From the NCBI GenBank assembly GCA_018712545.1, contig DVGV01000008.1, positions 1-64,000 of the forward strand: 64,000 bases of DNA, read 5' to 3'. This DNA is from Candidatus Coprenecus merdigallinarum (GTDB lineage: Bacteria; Bacteroidota; Bacteroidia; Bacteroidales; UBA932). This document shows positions 16,929 through 24,414 of this stretch, one piece after another. Numbering within the stretch: position 1 is the first letter of the stretch; the number at the start of each line of letters is the position of its first letter. A program made the translations under genes and the position numbers. The notes under the pieces are model-generated. The model did not search any database. It was given only the letters and a program-made list of their open reading frames with translations, and was not told the DNA's origin.

Positions 16929-18582
16929 ATTGTACCTCGAGGATGTCGAGGGTTCCGCCGTCGTTCTTCTGAATGAATGCGGTGGCGAAGCAGCCGGTCT
17001 TGGCTCCGACCCAGCGTCCGGCCCGGGCGGTGAATGTCTCGCCGATGGGACGGAAGCGCTTGCCGTCGGTGCTGTAGGAGAATGTGCAGACCGAGCGGCC
17101 GTCTATCTCGACGCGGAGGACAATGCCGGGGACGGAGACACCGCTGCCGGAGGAGGGCTGCAGGTCTTCGGGACCGAAGAGGAGGATACGGGCGGTCTCT
17201 GTCTCGGAGGCTCCGGTGTCGGCTCCCTCACAGATGCCGTGGGTCAGGTATACGGAGCCGTCCTCGTAGAGCAGGCTCAGGGCGGCGTAGCTCTCGCCCA
17301 TGACGGTGATGCCGGCGCGGTCACCCCCGTAGGAGGGGTGGAAGTTCAGACGGGCGGTGAAGGAGTCTTCCGGGCCAATGAGCTTGCGCAGCAGCAGGGC
17401 GGGGGAGTCCCAGAGGCTCCGCGAGCCTTCGGGCAGGGGACGGCAGATGAGGCGTAGGCTGCCTTCCGAGGGATTTAGAAAATATTGTCCCACAGCCGGA
17501 TTGGCGGGCCACTGCCAGATAGGGGAGAGTTCCGTGGCGGTGAAGCTGTCGGAGCGTTCCAATGCGTCGGGACCCTTCAACTGCCGGGCGGAGGCGGATA
17601 CGGGAGGACATTGCCATGAAGAGACGGGCTCGCCGGTGCCGTCGCCGTCGGGGTCGGTGCCCATAACGCACCAGCCTTCATCATCCCAGGTCATGGGCTG
17701 GAGATGGACCACCCTTCCGTAGGCGTAGCGGTCCTCGAAGTGGAGGAACCAGTGGCCGCCCTCAGTGTCCTCAACCCATGCGCCCTGATGGGGGCCGTGG
17801 ATGGCTGTGGAGCCCTGGGCCAGGACATTGCGGTACTCGTAGGGTCCGGTGACGCTGCGGGAGCGGAGGACGAGCTGCCACCCTTCCTTGACTCCCCCGG
17901 CCGGAGCGAAAATGTAGTACCATCCGTCGCGTTTGTAGAATTTCGGTCCTTCTACGGTGGGATTGCCGTTGTGCTTGCCGTCGAAGATGAGGATCTCCTC
18001 GCCGACGGGGCCACTGCAGTCCGGAGCCAGCTCGCGGAGGGAGAGGACGCTTTTGAATCCAGCCCTGCTGCCGGCCCAGCCGTGTACCAGCCATACCCTT
18101 CCGTCATCGTCCCAGAGGGGGCAGGGGTCGATCATGCCGCGGCCTTCGATGACCAGATGCGGCGTGCTCCATTGTCCTGCCGGATCTTCGGCTGTGATGC
18201 AGTATATGCCGCGGTCGGGGTCGCCCCAGAATATCCAGTAGAGGCCGTCGTGGTGGCGGATGGCGGGGGCCCAGACACCGTTGCCGTGAGAGGGCAGCGC
18301 AAAATCCTCCTCAGGGCTCATCCTGGGCAGGGCGGCATTGACTATCTTCCAGTGCACTAAGTCGGCCGAGTGCAGGATCTGCAGGCCGGGCACGTGGTTG
18401 AACGAGGAGGCGGTCATCCAGTAGTCGCCGCCGACCCGTATGGCGTCGGGGTCGGAGTAGTCGGCGTGGAGTATCGGGTTGGTGTAGGTGCAGGTATCGG
18501 GGATGATGTCCCGTGCTGCAGCGGGAGTGTCTGTAACGGCAGCTGTCAAGGCGGCCAGCGCCAGCATGGTAAGAGTCTTCAT
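16927..18582 (-). CDS. Glycoside hydrolase family 43 (arabinosidase/xylosidase-like)
   Basis: The 551-residue protein has a signal peptide (to about residue 23, TPAAARD), then a five-bladed propeller domain. The start TYTNPILHADYSDPDAIRVGGDYWMTASSF is typical of GH43. Likely catalytic residues are D44 (base), D152 in MIDPCP and E211 in TVEGPKF (acid). The C-terminal 200 residues form a beta-sandwich of the type seen in larger GH43 enzymes, resembling subfamily 12. It would trim arabinose or xylose side chains, which fits a pectin or hemicellulose diet. It lies between the uronate operons and the main pectin locus, but no operator-like site is visible upstream. Confidence 0.88.
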   Translation of the reverse strand: MKTLTMLALAALTAAVTDTPAAARDIIPDTCTYTNPILHADYSDPDAIRVGGDYWMTASSFNHVPGLQILHSADLVHWKIVNAALPRMSPEEDFALPSHGNGVWAPAIRHHDGLYWIFWGDPDRGIYCITAEDPAGQWSTPHLVIEGRGMIDPCPLWDDDGRVWLVHGWAGSRAGFKSVLSLRELAPDCSGPVGEEILIFDGKHNGNPTVEGPKFYKRDGWYYIFAPAGGVKEGWQLVLRSRSVTGPYEYRNVLAQGSTAIHGPHQGAWVEDTEGGHWFLHFEDRYAYGRVVHLQPMTWDDEGWCVMGTDPDGDGTGEPVSSWQCPPVSASARQLKGPDALERSDSFTATELSPIWQWPANPAVGQYFLNPSEGSLRLICRPLPEGSRSLWDSPALLLRKLIGPEDSFTARLNFHPSYGGDRAGITVMGESYAALSLLYEDGSVYLTHGICEGADTGASETETARILLFGPEDLQPSSGSGVSVPGIVLRVEIDGRSVCTFSYSTDGKRFRPIGETFTARAGRWVGAKTGCFATAFIQKNDGGTLDILEVQ

Positions 18583-18627
18583 GGGGCGAAGTTAGTGAAA
18601 ATATGGGAATAAATCCCTCAAAATGCG

Positions 18628-18635
18628 TATATTTG
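18628..18635 (+). promoter_or_regulatory. -7 promoter box for the PEP-synthase-like gene
   Basis: TATATTTG matches TAnnTTTG. It overlaps the first codons of the longest possible frame (ATG 18623), which argues that translation starts downstream. Confidence 0.5.
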
Positions 18636-18661
18636 AACCTCTTATATCAACGATACCGCAC

Positions 18662-21640
18662 ATGACTATGGACAGGACAGATTCTACGGGCCAGACGAGA
18701 CTGGTGAGAACGGACTATTATTCATTGATGGTAAAGCGCATACGCAGGATACTCATGATATCCAGCAGCTACGATGCCTACATCCTGGAGGAGGACGGGC
18801 AGATAGAGGCTCAGCTTTACCGGGAATATATCGAATTGAACATCAGCAACCCACCAGTTTTTACCTGGGTCAATACCACTCAGGAGGCAATGGAACTTCT
18901 GGAGAAGGATCCGGAGTATGACCTGATAGTGGATATGTTCAATATCCGGGACGCCGCCATTTTCGACCAGTCGCGGCTTATCCGTGAGAAATGGCCTGGG
19001 ATACCGATAGTCATCCTGACCAATTTTTCCAAGGAACTGCTCAAGAAGATTGAGGCCGCCGACCGCTCGGCCATCGACTATATCTTTACCTGGAACGGCA
19101 ACGCCGACCTTATCCTTGCCATAGTCAAGCTGCTTGAGGACAGGATGAACGCCGATGCCGACATCCTTTCCTCAGGAGTGCAGGCCATACTGCTGGTGGA
19201 GGACTCGATAAGGTATTACTCCACCTATCTGCCCGCGCTCTACAAACTGGTGCTCAAGCAGAGTGCGGAGTTTCTGAAAGAGGCCCTGAACGAGCAGCAG
19301 CTCAAGATCCGCAAGCGGGCCAGACCCAAGATACTTCTGGCTACCAACTACGACGAGGCCATGGAACTGTACACCAAGTACCGCAAGAACCTGCTAGGAG
19401 TGATATCCGATGTGGGTTTCGTCATGCACAAGGGGGACAGGCCGGAGATGGAGAAGATAGATGCCGGTATAGATCTGTGCCGCTACATCAGGGAGGACAT
19501 TCCGCAGATGCCCATCATCCTGCAGTCTTCGCAGGGCAGTGTGGCTGAGATTGCCAGGGAGATAGGAGCCGGCTTTATAGAGAAATATTCCAGCACCCTG
19601 CTCATTCAGCTTTCCGAATATATAAGCGAGGAGTTCGGTTTCGGAGATTTCGTGGTCAAGGATCTGGATACTCATCTGGTGATAGCCAGGGCCAAGGACC
19701 TCAAGGAACTGCAGGCCCTGATAGCGGAGATTCCGGACAGGGAGCTGGAGTACTATGCATCCAAGAACCGTCTGTCGAAGTGGATGTATTCCCGCGGCCT
19801 GTTCAGCCTGGGCCGCAGGATACGCAAGGCCAGCCTTTCCGACTTCAGCAGCCCGGAGGATGTCCGGAAGTTCATCATACGGCAGATCAAGGACTACCGT
19901 ATACAGGCGGGGCAGGGAATCATCGCATCTTTCGACAAGGACACCTATACGCACTATATCCGTTTTGCCAGGATGGGAGAGGGCTCTTTGGGCGGCAAGG
20001 CCAGGGGACTGGCTTTCATGAACAGCATTCTGCAGAAATACGGCATGGTGTCCAAATACAGCGGTGTGAGGGTCTCTATCCCTCGGACAGTAGTGGTGGC
20101 CACGGACTATTTTGACCGGTTCATCCTGGAGAACGGCCTGCAGTATGTCATAGACTCCGACATCTCCGACGAGGAACTGCTTTCGGAGTTCGTAAGCTCG
20201 AGGCTGCCGGAGGAGCTGGTGGAGCAGCTCCGGGCCTACATCGGGACGGTGTCCACACCCCTGGCCGTGCGTTCCAGCTCCAAACTGGAAGACTCGCACT
20301 ATCAGCCGTTCGCGGGGATATATTCTACCTACATGATACCTTGCGTCGAGAACAGGGACCAGATGCTCAGGCTGCTCGGCAAGGCCATAAAAAGTGTCTA
20401 CGCCTCCGTCTACCTGGCGGCCAGCAGGGCGTACCTGCGCACTACTGGCAATCTGCTCAGCGAGGAGAAGATGGCCGTAGTCATCCAGGGAGTATGCGGT
20501 ACCGAGGACAGGGGATATTTCTTCCCTACGGCCTCCGGAGTGGCCAAATCCATGAATTTCTATCCCATGGAAGGAGAAAAACCCGAGGACGGAGTGGTCA
20601 ATATAGCTTTCGGTCTTGGCAAATTGGTGGTGGACGGAGGCAAGACCCTGCGTTTCTGCCCCAAGTATCCGGCCAAAGCCGTGCAGATGTCCACGCCCAG
20701 ATTTGCCCTCAAGGACGGGCAGGACACCATGTATGCCCTGGATCTCAAGCCAGAGGAGTTCAAGACCTCGATCGATGACGGTATCAACATCCACAAGTTC
20801 TCCATACCCGAGACCGAAGGTTTCCGCAATCTCTCCAAAGTAGCCTCCACCTGGGATTTCCAGAGTCAGATGCTCAGGCCCGGTACATTCTCTGATGGAA
20901 TGCGGGTGATATCCTTTGCCAATATACTTCAGTACGATGTCATTCCCCTTCCTCAGATACTGACGGACCTGCTGGAGATCTGCCGCCAGGAGCTGCGCTG
21001 CGAGGTGGAGATGGAGTTTGCCCTGGACATGGACGTTCCCAAAGGGGAGGATGCAGTACTCAGTGTCCTGCAGGTAAGGCCGATAGCGGAGTTCGCGGAG
21101 GAACAGTCCATGGACTGGAGCACGGTAAGTACCGACAATGCGCTGATATATTCCGAAAGTGCTCTCGGTGCCGGCTACATCGACGGAGTCACGGATGTGA
21201 TATATGTCCGTCAGGAGGTCTTCGACAAGTCCAGGACGGAGGAGATAGCGTCGCAGATAGAGGAGGTGAATGCAATGATGGCGGCTTCCGGCAGGTCCTA
21301 CATCCTGATAGGACCGGGCCGGTGGGGGTCGAGCGACCCGTGGCTTGGAGTTCCGGTACGCTGGAACCAGATATCCGAGGCAAAGGTGATAGTGGAGTGC
21401 GGCATCGAGGGGTTCTGTATAGACCCGAGTCAGGGAACGCATTTCTTCCAGAACATCACCTCTCTCGGCATAGGATATTTCACTGTCAATCCTTTCCGCG
21501 GCGAGGGCATCTGCGATCTGGAGCGGATCGGACGGGCTGAGGTGGTGGACGAAAAGTCCTTCATCAAGGCTGTCCGCTTTCCCGAACCGCTGACGGTCTA
21601 CATCGACTGCCGTCTTGGAAGAGGCGTCGTGATGTTGTAG
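18662..21640 (+). CDS. PEP-synthase-like ATP-binding protein with receiver-like N-terminal domains
   Basis: About 992 residues from the chosen ATG; a start at 18623 is open but lies under the -7 box, and ATG 18668 or 18728 are alternatives. Counting from 18623: a degenerate receiver-like module spans about 41-175. A second spans about 186-335 and keeps response-regulator residues (E193/D194, D263 in ISDVGF, S302, K321). A linker follows, then a PPDK_N ATP-grasp domain at about 440-870 (GSLGGKARGLAF near 455, TPLAVRSSSKLEDSHYQPFAG near 545). The phospho-histidine and PEP-binding barrel domains of real PEP synthase are absent. It may therefore phosphorylate another target or act as a sensor; the actual reaction is unknown. 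Confidence 0.78.
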   Translation: MTMDRTDSTGQTRLVRTDYYSLMVKRIRRILMISSSYDAYILEEDGQIEAQLYREYIELNISNPPVFTWVNTTQEAMELLEKDPEYDLIVDMFNIRDAAIFDQSRLIREKWPGIPIVILTNFSKELLKKIEAADRSAIDYIFTWNGNADLILAIVKLLEDRMNADADILSSGVQAILLVEDSIRYYSTYLPALYKLVLKQSAEFLKEALNEQQLKIRKRARPKILLATNYDEAMELYTKYRKNLLGVISDVGFVMHKGDRPEMEKIDAGIDLCRYIREDIPQMPIILQSSQGSVAEIAREIGAGFIEKYSSTLLIQLSEYISEEFGFGDFVVKDLDTHLVIARAKDLKELQALIAEIPDRELEYYASKNRLSKWMYSRGLFSLGRRIRKASLSDFSSPEDVRKFIIRQIKDYRIQAGQGIIASFDKDTYTHYIRFARMGEGSLGGKARGLAFMNSILQKYGMVSKYSGVRVSIPRTVVVATDYFDRFILENGLQYVIDSDISDEELLSEFVSSRLPEELVEQLRAYIGTVSTPLAVRSSSKLEDSHYQPFAGIYSTYMIPCVENRDQMLRLLGKAIKSVYASVYLAASRAYLRTTGNLLSEEKMAVVIQGVCGTEDRGYFFPTASGVAKSMNFYPMEGEKPEDGVVNIAFGLGKLVVDGGKTLRFCPKYPAKAVQMSTPRFALKDGQDTMYALDLKPEEFKTSIDDGINIHKFSIPETEGFRNLSKVASTWDFQSQMLRPGTFSDGMRVISFANILQYDVIPLPQILTDLLEICRQELRCEVEMEFALDMDVPKGEDAVLSVLQVRPIAEFAEEQSMDWSTVSTDNALIYSESALGAGYIDGVTDVIYVRQEVFDKSRTEEIASQIEEVNAMMAASGRSYILIGPGRWGSSDPWLGVPVRWNQISEAKVIVECGIEGFCIDPSQGTHFFQNITSLGIGYFTVNPFRGEGICDLERIGRAEVVDEKSFIKAVRFPEPLTVYIDCRLGRGVVML

Positions 21641-21677
21641 GGAGCGGCACAACCATTTTCCCTTTTACTCAAATAGG

Positions 21678-21725
21678 AAGGCTGCCATGAGCACTGTCGG
21701 AGACAACGGTGCGCTTGGCAGCCTT
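21678..21725. other. Long stem-loop between convergent genes
   Basis: AAGGCTGCCA pairs with TGGCAGCCTT, and GCAC-TGTC inside pairs with GACA...GTGC around a GGA loop. No T-tract is present on either side. It lies between the PEP-synthase-like gene and the DUF4861 gene and may end or stabilise either message. Confidence 0.6.
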
Positions 21726-21743
21726 AGATTGATAGTCGGATAA

Positions 21744-21762
21744 AACAGCGGAAGCGGCTGTT
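21744..21762 (-). terminator. Weak terminator at the end of kduD-kduI-DUF4861
   Basis: On the minus strand AACAGC-CGCTTCC-GCTGTT is followed by TTA. The stem overlaps the stop codon of the DUF4861 gene. Six pairs and a short T-run make it a weak candidate. Confidence 0.4.
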
Positions 21763-22633
21763 ACTGAAGTGAGGCGATGAATTCCTGTACGTATCCGTTC
21801 CAGGCCTCGGAGGTGGCTATCCTGTCGCCTCGGGACCAGCAGGAACCGAACCAGTAGGTGATGGGCTGGCCGGGAGTGATGGTCTTGAAGACCAGGGCGT
21901 GGCCGCCTATGCTTTCCAGTTCGGCTTTGTCTGCGTCCGGCATATAGACTGCCAGGCCGAGCTGGCCTTCTTCGGGCTCAATGCTCTGGTCGGAGGCTTT
22001 TTCCCAGATAACAACGAAGTTGTCTCCGGCGGAGGATCCGAGCACTTCGTGGCGGATGATGCCGGCGGCGACGGTCAGGCTGTCAAATGTGCCGGTGTAG
22101 ATATCCTCTGCTTTGCAGAACTGGGTGCCCGGGGTGACGGTGATGCGCTTGGTCAGGGCCACGCTGTCCTCGCCGGCGGCCCATGCGGGATATACCAGCT
22201 CGAAGACCACTTTCTCAGGGGTGTCCTCTACGATGCGGTAGTCTCTGTAGTTGGTCGGAGGATAGGATATACTGCCGTTCACGATAGGAGAGGAGGCTCC
22301 GCCGCCGAGGCTGACGGCCACCTTGTAGCAGTCCTTTCCGCCATGGTCGTGGTGATAGTAGTCGGGGTCGTCCATTGCGCCCTTATACCATTCGTCGGCT
22401 ACCAGTTTGCCGGCTTTCTTGACCCAGACGTCGAAACCGGGGGATGTGGGATTGCCCTCAAGAGCCTTGCCGTAGGCGCGGTAGGCTACCAGGTCGTTTT
22501 CCCATACGAAGTCGTCGGCCCTTTCGGGAACGTAGCGGGCCATTACTTTGTCGCCTTCCTGCGCGTTCCGGCAGGAAACCAGGGCCAGGAGGCCTGCAGC
22601 CGCAGTTGCTGTCAGAATCAGAATCTTTTTCAT
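21761..22633 (-). CDS. DUF4861 family lipoprotein of the pectin locus
   Basis: About 290 residues from MKKILILTATAAAGLLALVSCRN, a lipoprotein signal with the lipid Cys at residue 21. A longer frame to 22765 is open but would overlap kduI, so this start is chosen. The core resembles DUF4861, a beta-rich family often found beside KduI/KduD and unsaturated-uronate enzymes. ENDLVAYRAYGKAL near 50 and the WYKGAMDDPDYYHHDHGGKDCYKVAVSLGGG block near 80-105 look like sugar-binding or catalytic surfaces. It is 17 bases after kduI, so it is the last gene of that unit. A role on unsaturated uronides in the periplasm is likely but not proven. Confidence 0.78.
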   Translation of the reverse strand: MKKILILTATAAAGLLALVSCRNAQEGDKVMARYVPERADDFVWENDLVAYRAYGKALEGNPTSPGFDVWVKKAGKLVADEWYKGAMDDPDYYHHDHGGKDCYKVAVSLGGGASSPIVNGSISYPPTNYRDYRIVEDTPEKVVFELVYPAWAAGEDSVALTKRITVTPGTQFCKAEDIYTGTFDSLTVAAGIIRHEVLGSSAGDNFVVIWEKASDQSIEPEEGQLGLAVYMPDADKAELESIGGHALVFKTITPGQPITYWFGSCWSRGDRIATSEAWNGYVQEFIASLQ

Positions 22634-22650
22634 GGTAACTTCATTAAAGG

Positions 22651-23496
22651 TTAGCGGAGGTCCTTGGGGGAGCACCAGTCCATATCGTTGTAGTCCTGGT
22701 TCTCGCCGCACATGCCCCAGATGAATGTGTAGTTGCGGGTGGCGCAGGCGGAGTGGATGCTCCACTGGGGGGAGATGACGGCCTGCTCGTTGTGCATCCA
22801 GATGTGGCGGGTCTCCTGGGGCTCGCCCATGAAGTGGCAGACGGCGGCGTCCTCGGGCAGCTCGAAGTAGAAATAGGCCTCCATCCTTCGGTCGTGGGTG
22901 TGGGCCGGCATGGTGTTCCAGGTGCTGCCCGGAGCCAGTTCGGTCATGCCCATCTGCAGCTGGCAGCAGGGAGTGACCTCGTTGACCAGCAGACGGTTGA
23001 TGGTACGTTCGTTGCTCTCCTCGAGGGAGCCCATGTGCATGACGATGGCGTCCTTCTTGGAAACCTTCTTGCAGGGATATTCCTTGTGGGCGGGAGCGGA
23101 GTTGAAGTAGAACTTGGCGGGGTGCTCCGCATCGAGGCTCTCGAATACGATGTGTCTGTCTCCGCGGCCGATGTACAGGGCCTCCTTGAACTCGAGCTCA
23201 TAGCGGTCTGAGCCTACGGTTACGGCTCCGCGGCCGCCGACGTTGATGACTCCGACCTCGCGGCGCTGGGTGAAATACTCCGAGCGGAGGATATCGGGGG
23301 AGGTAAGGGTCAGTTTTTCAGCCACGGGCATGGCACCTCCGACGATGATGCGGTCGAACATCGAGTAGCACATGTTGATCTCGTCGGGAGCCATAATCCG
23401 CTCCACGAGGTAGTGCTTGCGGAGGGTGGCGGTATCGTAATGTTTCGCGTCGTCCTGGTGGGAGGGGTAGCGCACTTCTATGTTGATTTTGCTCAT
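22651..23496 (-). CDS. kduI: 5-keto-4-deoxyuronate isomerase
   Basis: 281 residues from MSKINIEVRYPSHQDDAKHYDTATLRKHYLVERIMAPDEIN, the characteristic KduI start. A longer open frame to 23772 is a GC-rich artefact overlapping kduD. The cupin metal ligands lie in MPAHTHDRRMEAYFYF (two His and Glu) and in the later HSA block. It turns 5-keto-4-deoxyuronate, formed from unsaturated pectin fragments, into 2,5-diketo-3-deoxygluconate. It is followed and preceded by kduD and DUF4861 with short gaps, a standard unit for this branch. Confidence 0.95.
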   Translation of the reverse strand: MSKINIEVRYPSHQDDAKHYDTATLRKHYLVERIMAPDEINMCYSMFDRIIVGGAMPVAEKLTLTSPDILRSEYFTQRREVGVINVGGRGAVTVGSDRYELEFKEALYIGRGDRHIVFESLDAEHPAKFYFNSAPAHKEYPCKKVSKKDAIVMHMGSLEESNERTINRLLVNEVTPCCQLQMGMTELAPGSTWNTMPAHTHDRRMEAYFYFELPEDAAVCHFMGEPQETRHIWMHNEQAVISPQWSIHSACATRNYTFIWGMCGENQDYNDMDWCSPKDLR

Positions 23497-23519
23497 ATCG
23501 GGAATTGTATGAAAATGTT

Positions 23520-24314
23520 TTACTGAGGCTGTTTGCCGATGTATGCGAGGATACCGCCGTCCACATAGAGGATGTGGCCGTTGACGAAGTCGGAGGCGGA
23601 GCTGGCCAGGAAGACAGCGGGGCCCTTGAGGTCGTCGGTGGTGCCCCAGCGGGCGGCAGGGGTCTTTGCTACAATGAAGGAGTCGAAGGGATGGCGGGAG
23701 CCGTCCGGCTGTCTTTCGCGCAGGGGTGCGGTCTGGGGGGTGGCGATGTAGCCGGGGCCGATGCCGTTGCACTGGATGTTGTACTCGCCGTACTCCGATG
23801 CGATGTTGCGGGTAAGCATCTTCAGTCCGCCCTTGGCCGCTGCGTAGGCCGAGACTGTTTCACGGCCGAGTTCGGACATCATGGAGCAGATGTTGATGAT
23901 CTTGCCGCCGCCTTTCTTAATCATCGAGGGTATCACTGCTTTGGAAACGATGAAGGGAGCGTTGAGGTCCACGTCGATGACCTGGCGGAACTCCGAGGCC
24001 TTCATCTCGTGCATGGGGATGCGCTTGATGATGCCGGCGTTGTTGACCAGGATGTCGATTACGCCGACTTCCTTCTCTATCCTGGCCACGAGGTCCTGTA
24101 CCTGAGCCTCGTCGGTCACGTCGCAGACGTAGCCGTGGGCCTTGATGCCCAGCTCGGCGTAGGAGGCGAGTCCCTTCTCCACGAGCTCGGGCTTGATGTC
24201 ATTGAACACTATGGTGGCTCCGGCCTCGGCGTAAGCTGAGGCGATGGCGAAGCCGATTCCGTAGGATGCGCCGGTTACCAGCGCGATTTTGCCTTTGAGT
24301 GAGAAATCTACCAT
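23520..24314 (-). CDS. kduD: 2-deoxy-D-gluconate 3-dehydrogenase (2,5-diketo-3-deoxygluconate reductase)
   Basis: The 264-residue short-chain dehydrogenase has the cofactor motif TGASYGIGFA near 15-24, NNAGI near 92, and the catalytic pair in SAYAAAKGG (Tyr and Lys). Length and order before kduI match KduD, which reduces 2,5-diketo-3-deoxygluconate to KDG. A strong terminator lies between this gene and the beta-helix gene upstream, and no TAnnTTTG box is seen in the short leader. Expression may therefore depend on read-through. Confidence 0.92.
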   Translation of the reverse strand: MVDFSLKGKIALVTGASYGIGFAIASAYAEAGATIVFNDIKPELVEKGLASYAELGIKAHGYVCDVTDEAQVQDLVARIEKEVGVIDILVNNAGIIKRIPMHEMKASEFRQVIDVDLNAPFIVSKAVIPSMIKKGGGKIINICSMMSELGRETVSAYAAAKGGLKMLTRNIASEYGEYNIQCNGIGPGYIATPQTAPLRERQPDGSRHPFDSFIVAKTPAARWGTTDDLKGPAVFLASSASDFVNGHILYVDGGILAYIGKQPQ

Positions 24315-24343
24315 ATTTTTAAATCTTAAAGTCCTTACTGTTC

Positions 24344-24377
24344 AAAAAGGAGGGTGTCCTTTTTAGAAACACCCTCC
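24344..24377 (-). terminator. Rho-independent terminator inside the pectin locus
   Basis: On the minus strand GGAGGGTGT pairs with ACACCCTCC around an 11-nt loop and is followed by TTTTT. It sits 38 bases after the beta-helix gene and 30 bases before kduD. The A-rich flank on the other side could make it partly two-way. Confidence 0.88.
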
Positions 24378-24414
24378 AAAAATACTAAATAATCATTACA
24401 AATCTACTGTTTTT

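Noticed and set aside
19394..21652. A 752-codon open frame on the minus strand opposite the PEP-synthase-like gene
   Set aside because: It mirrors the codon phase of the plus-strand gene, has no domain sense, and arises from GC-rich coding sequence.
23497..23772. N-terminal extension of kduI
   Set aside because: The added residues are Arg/Pro/His-rich, overlap kduD, and precede the characteristic KduI start.
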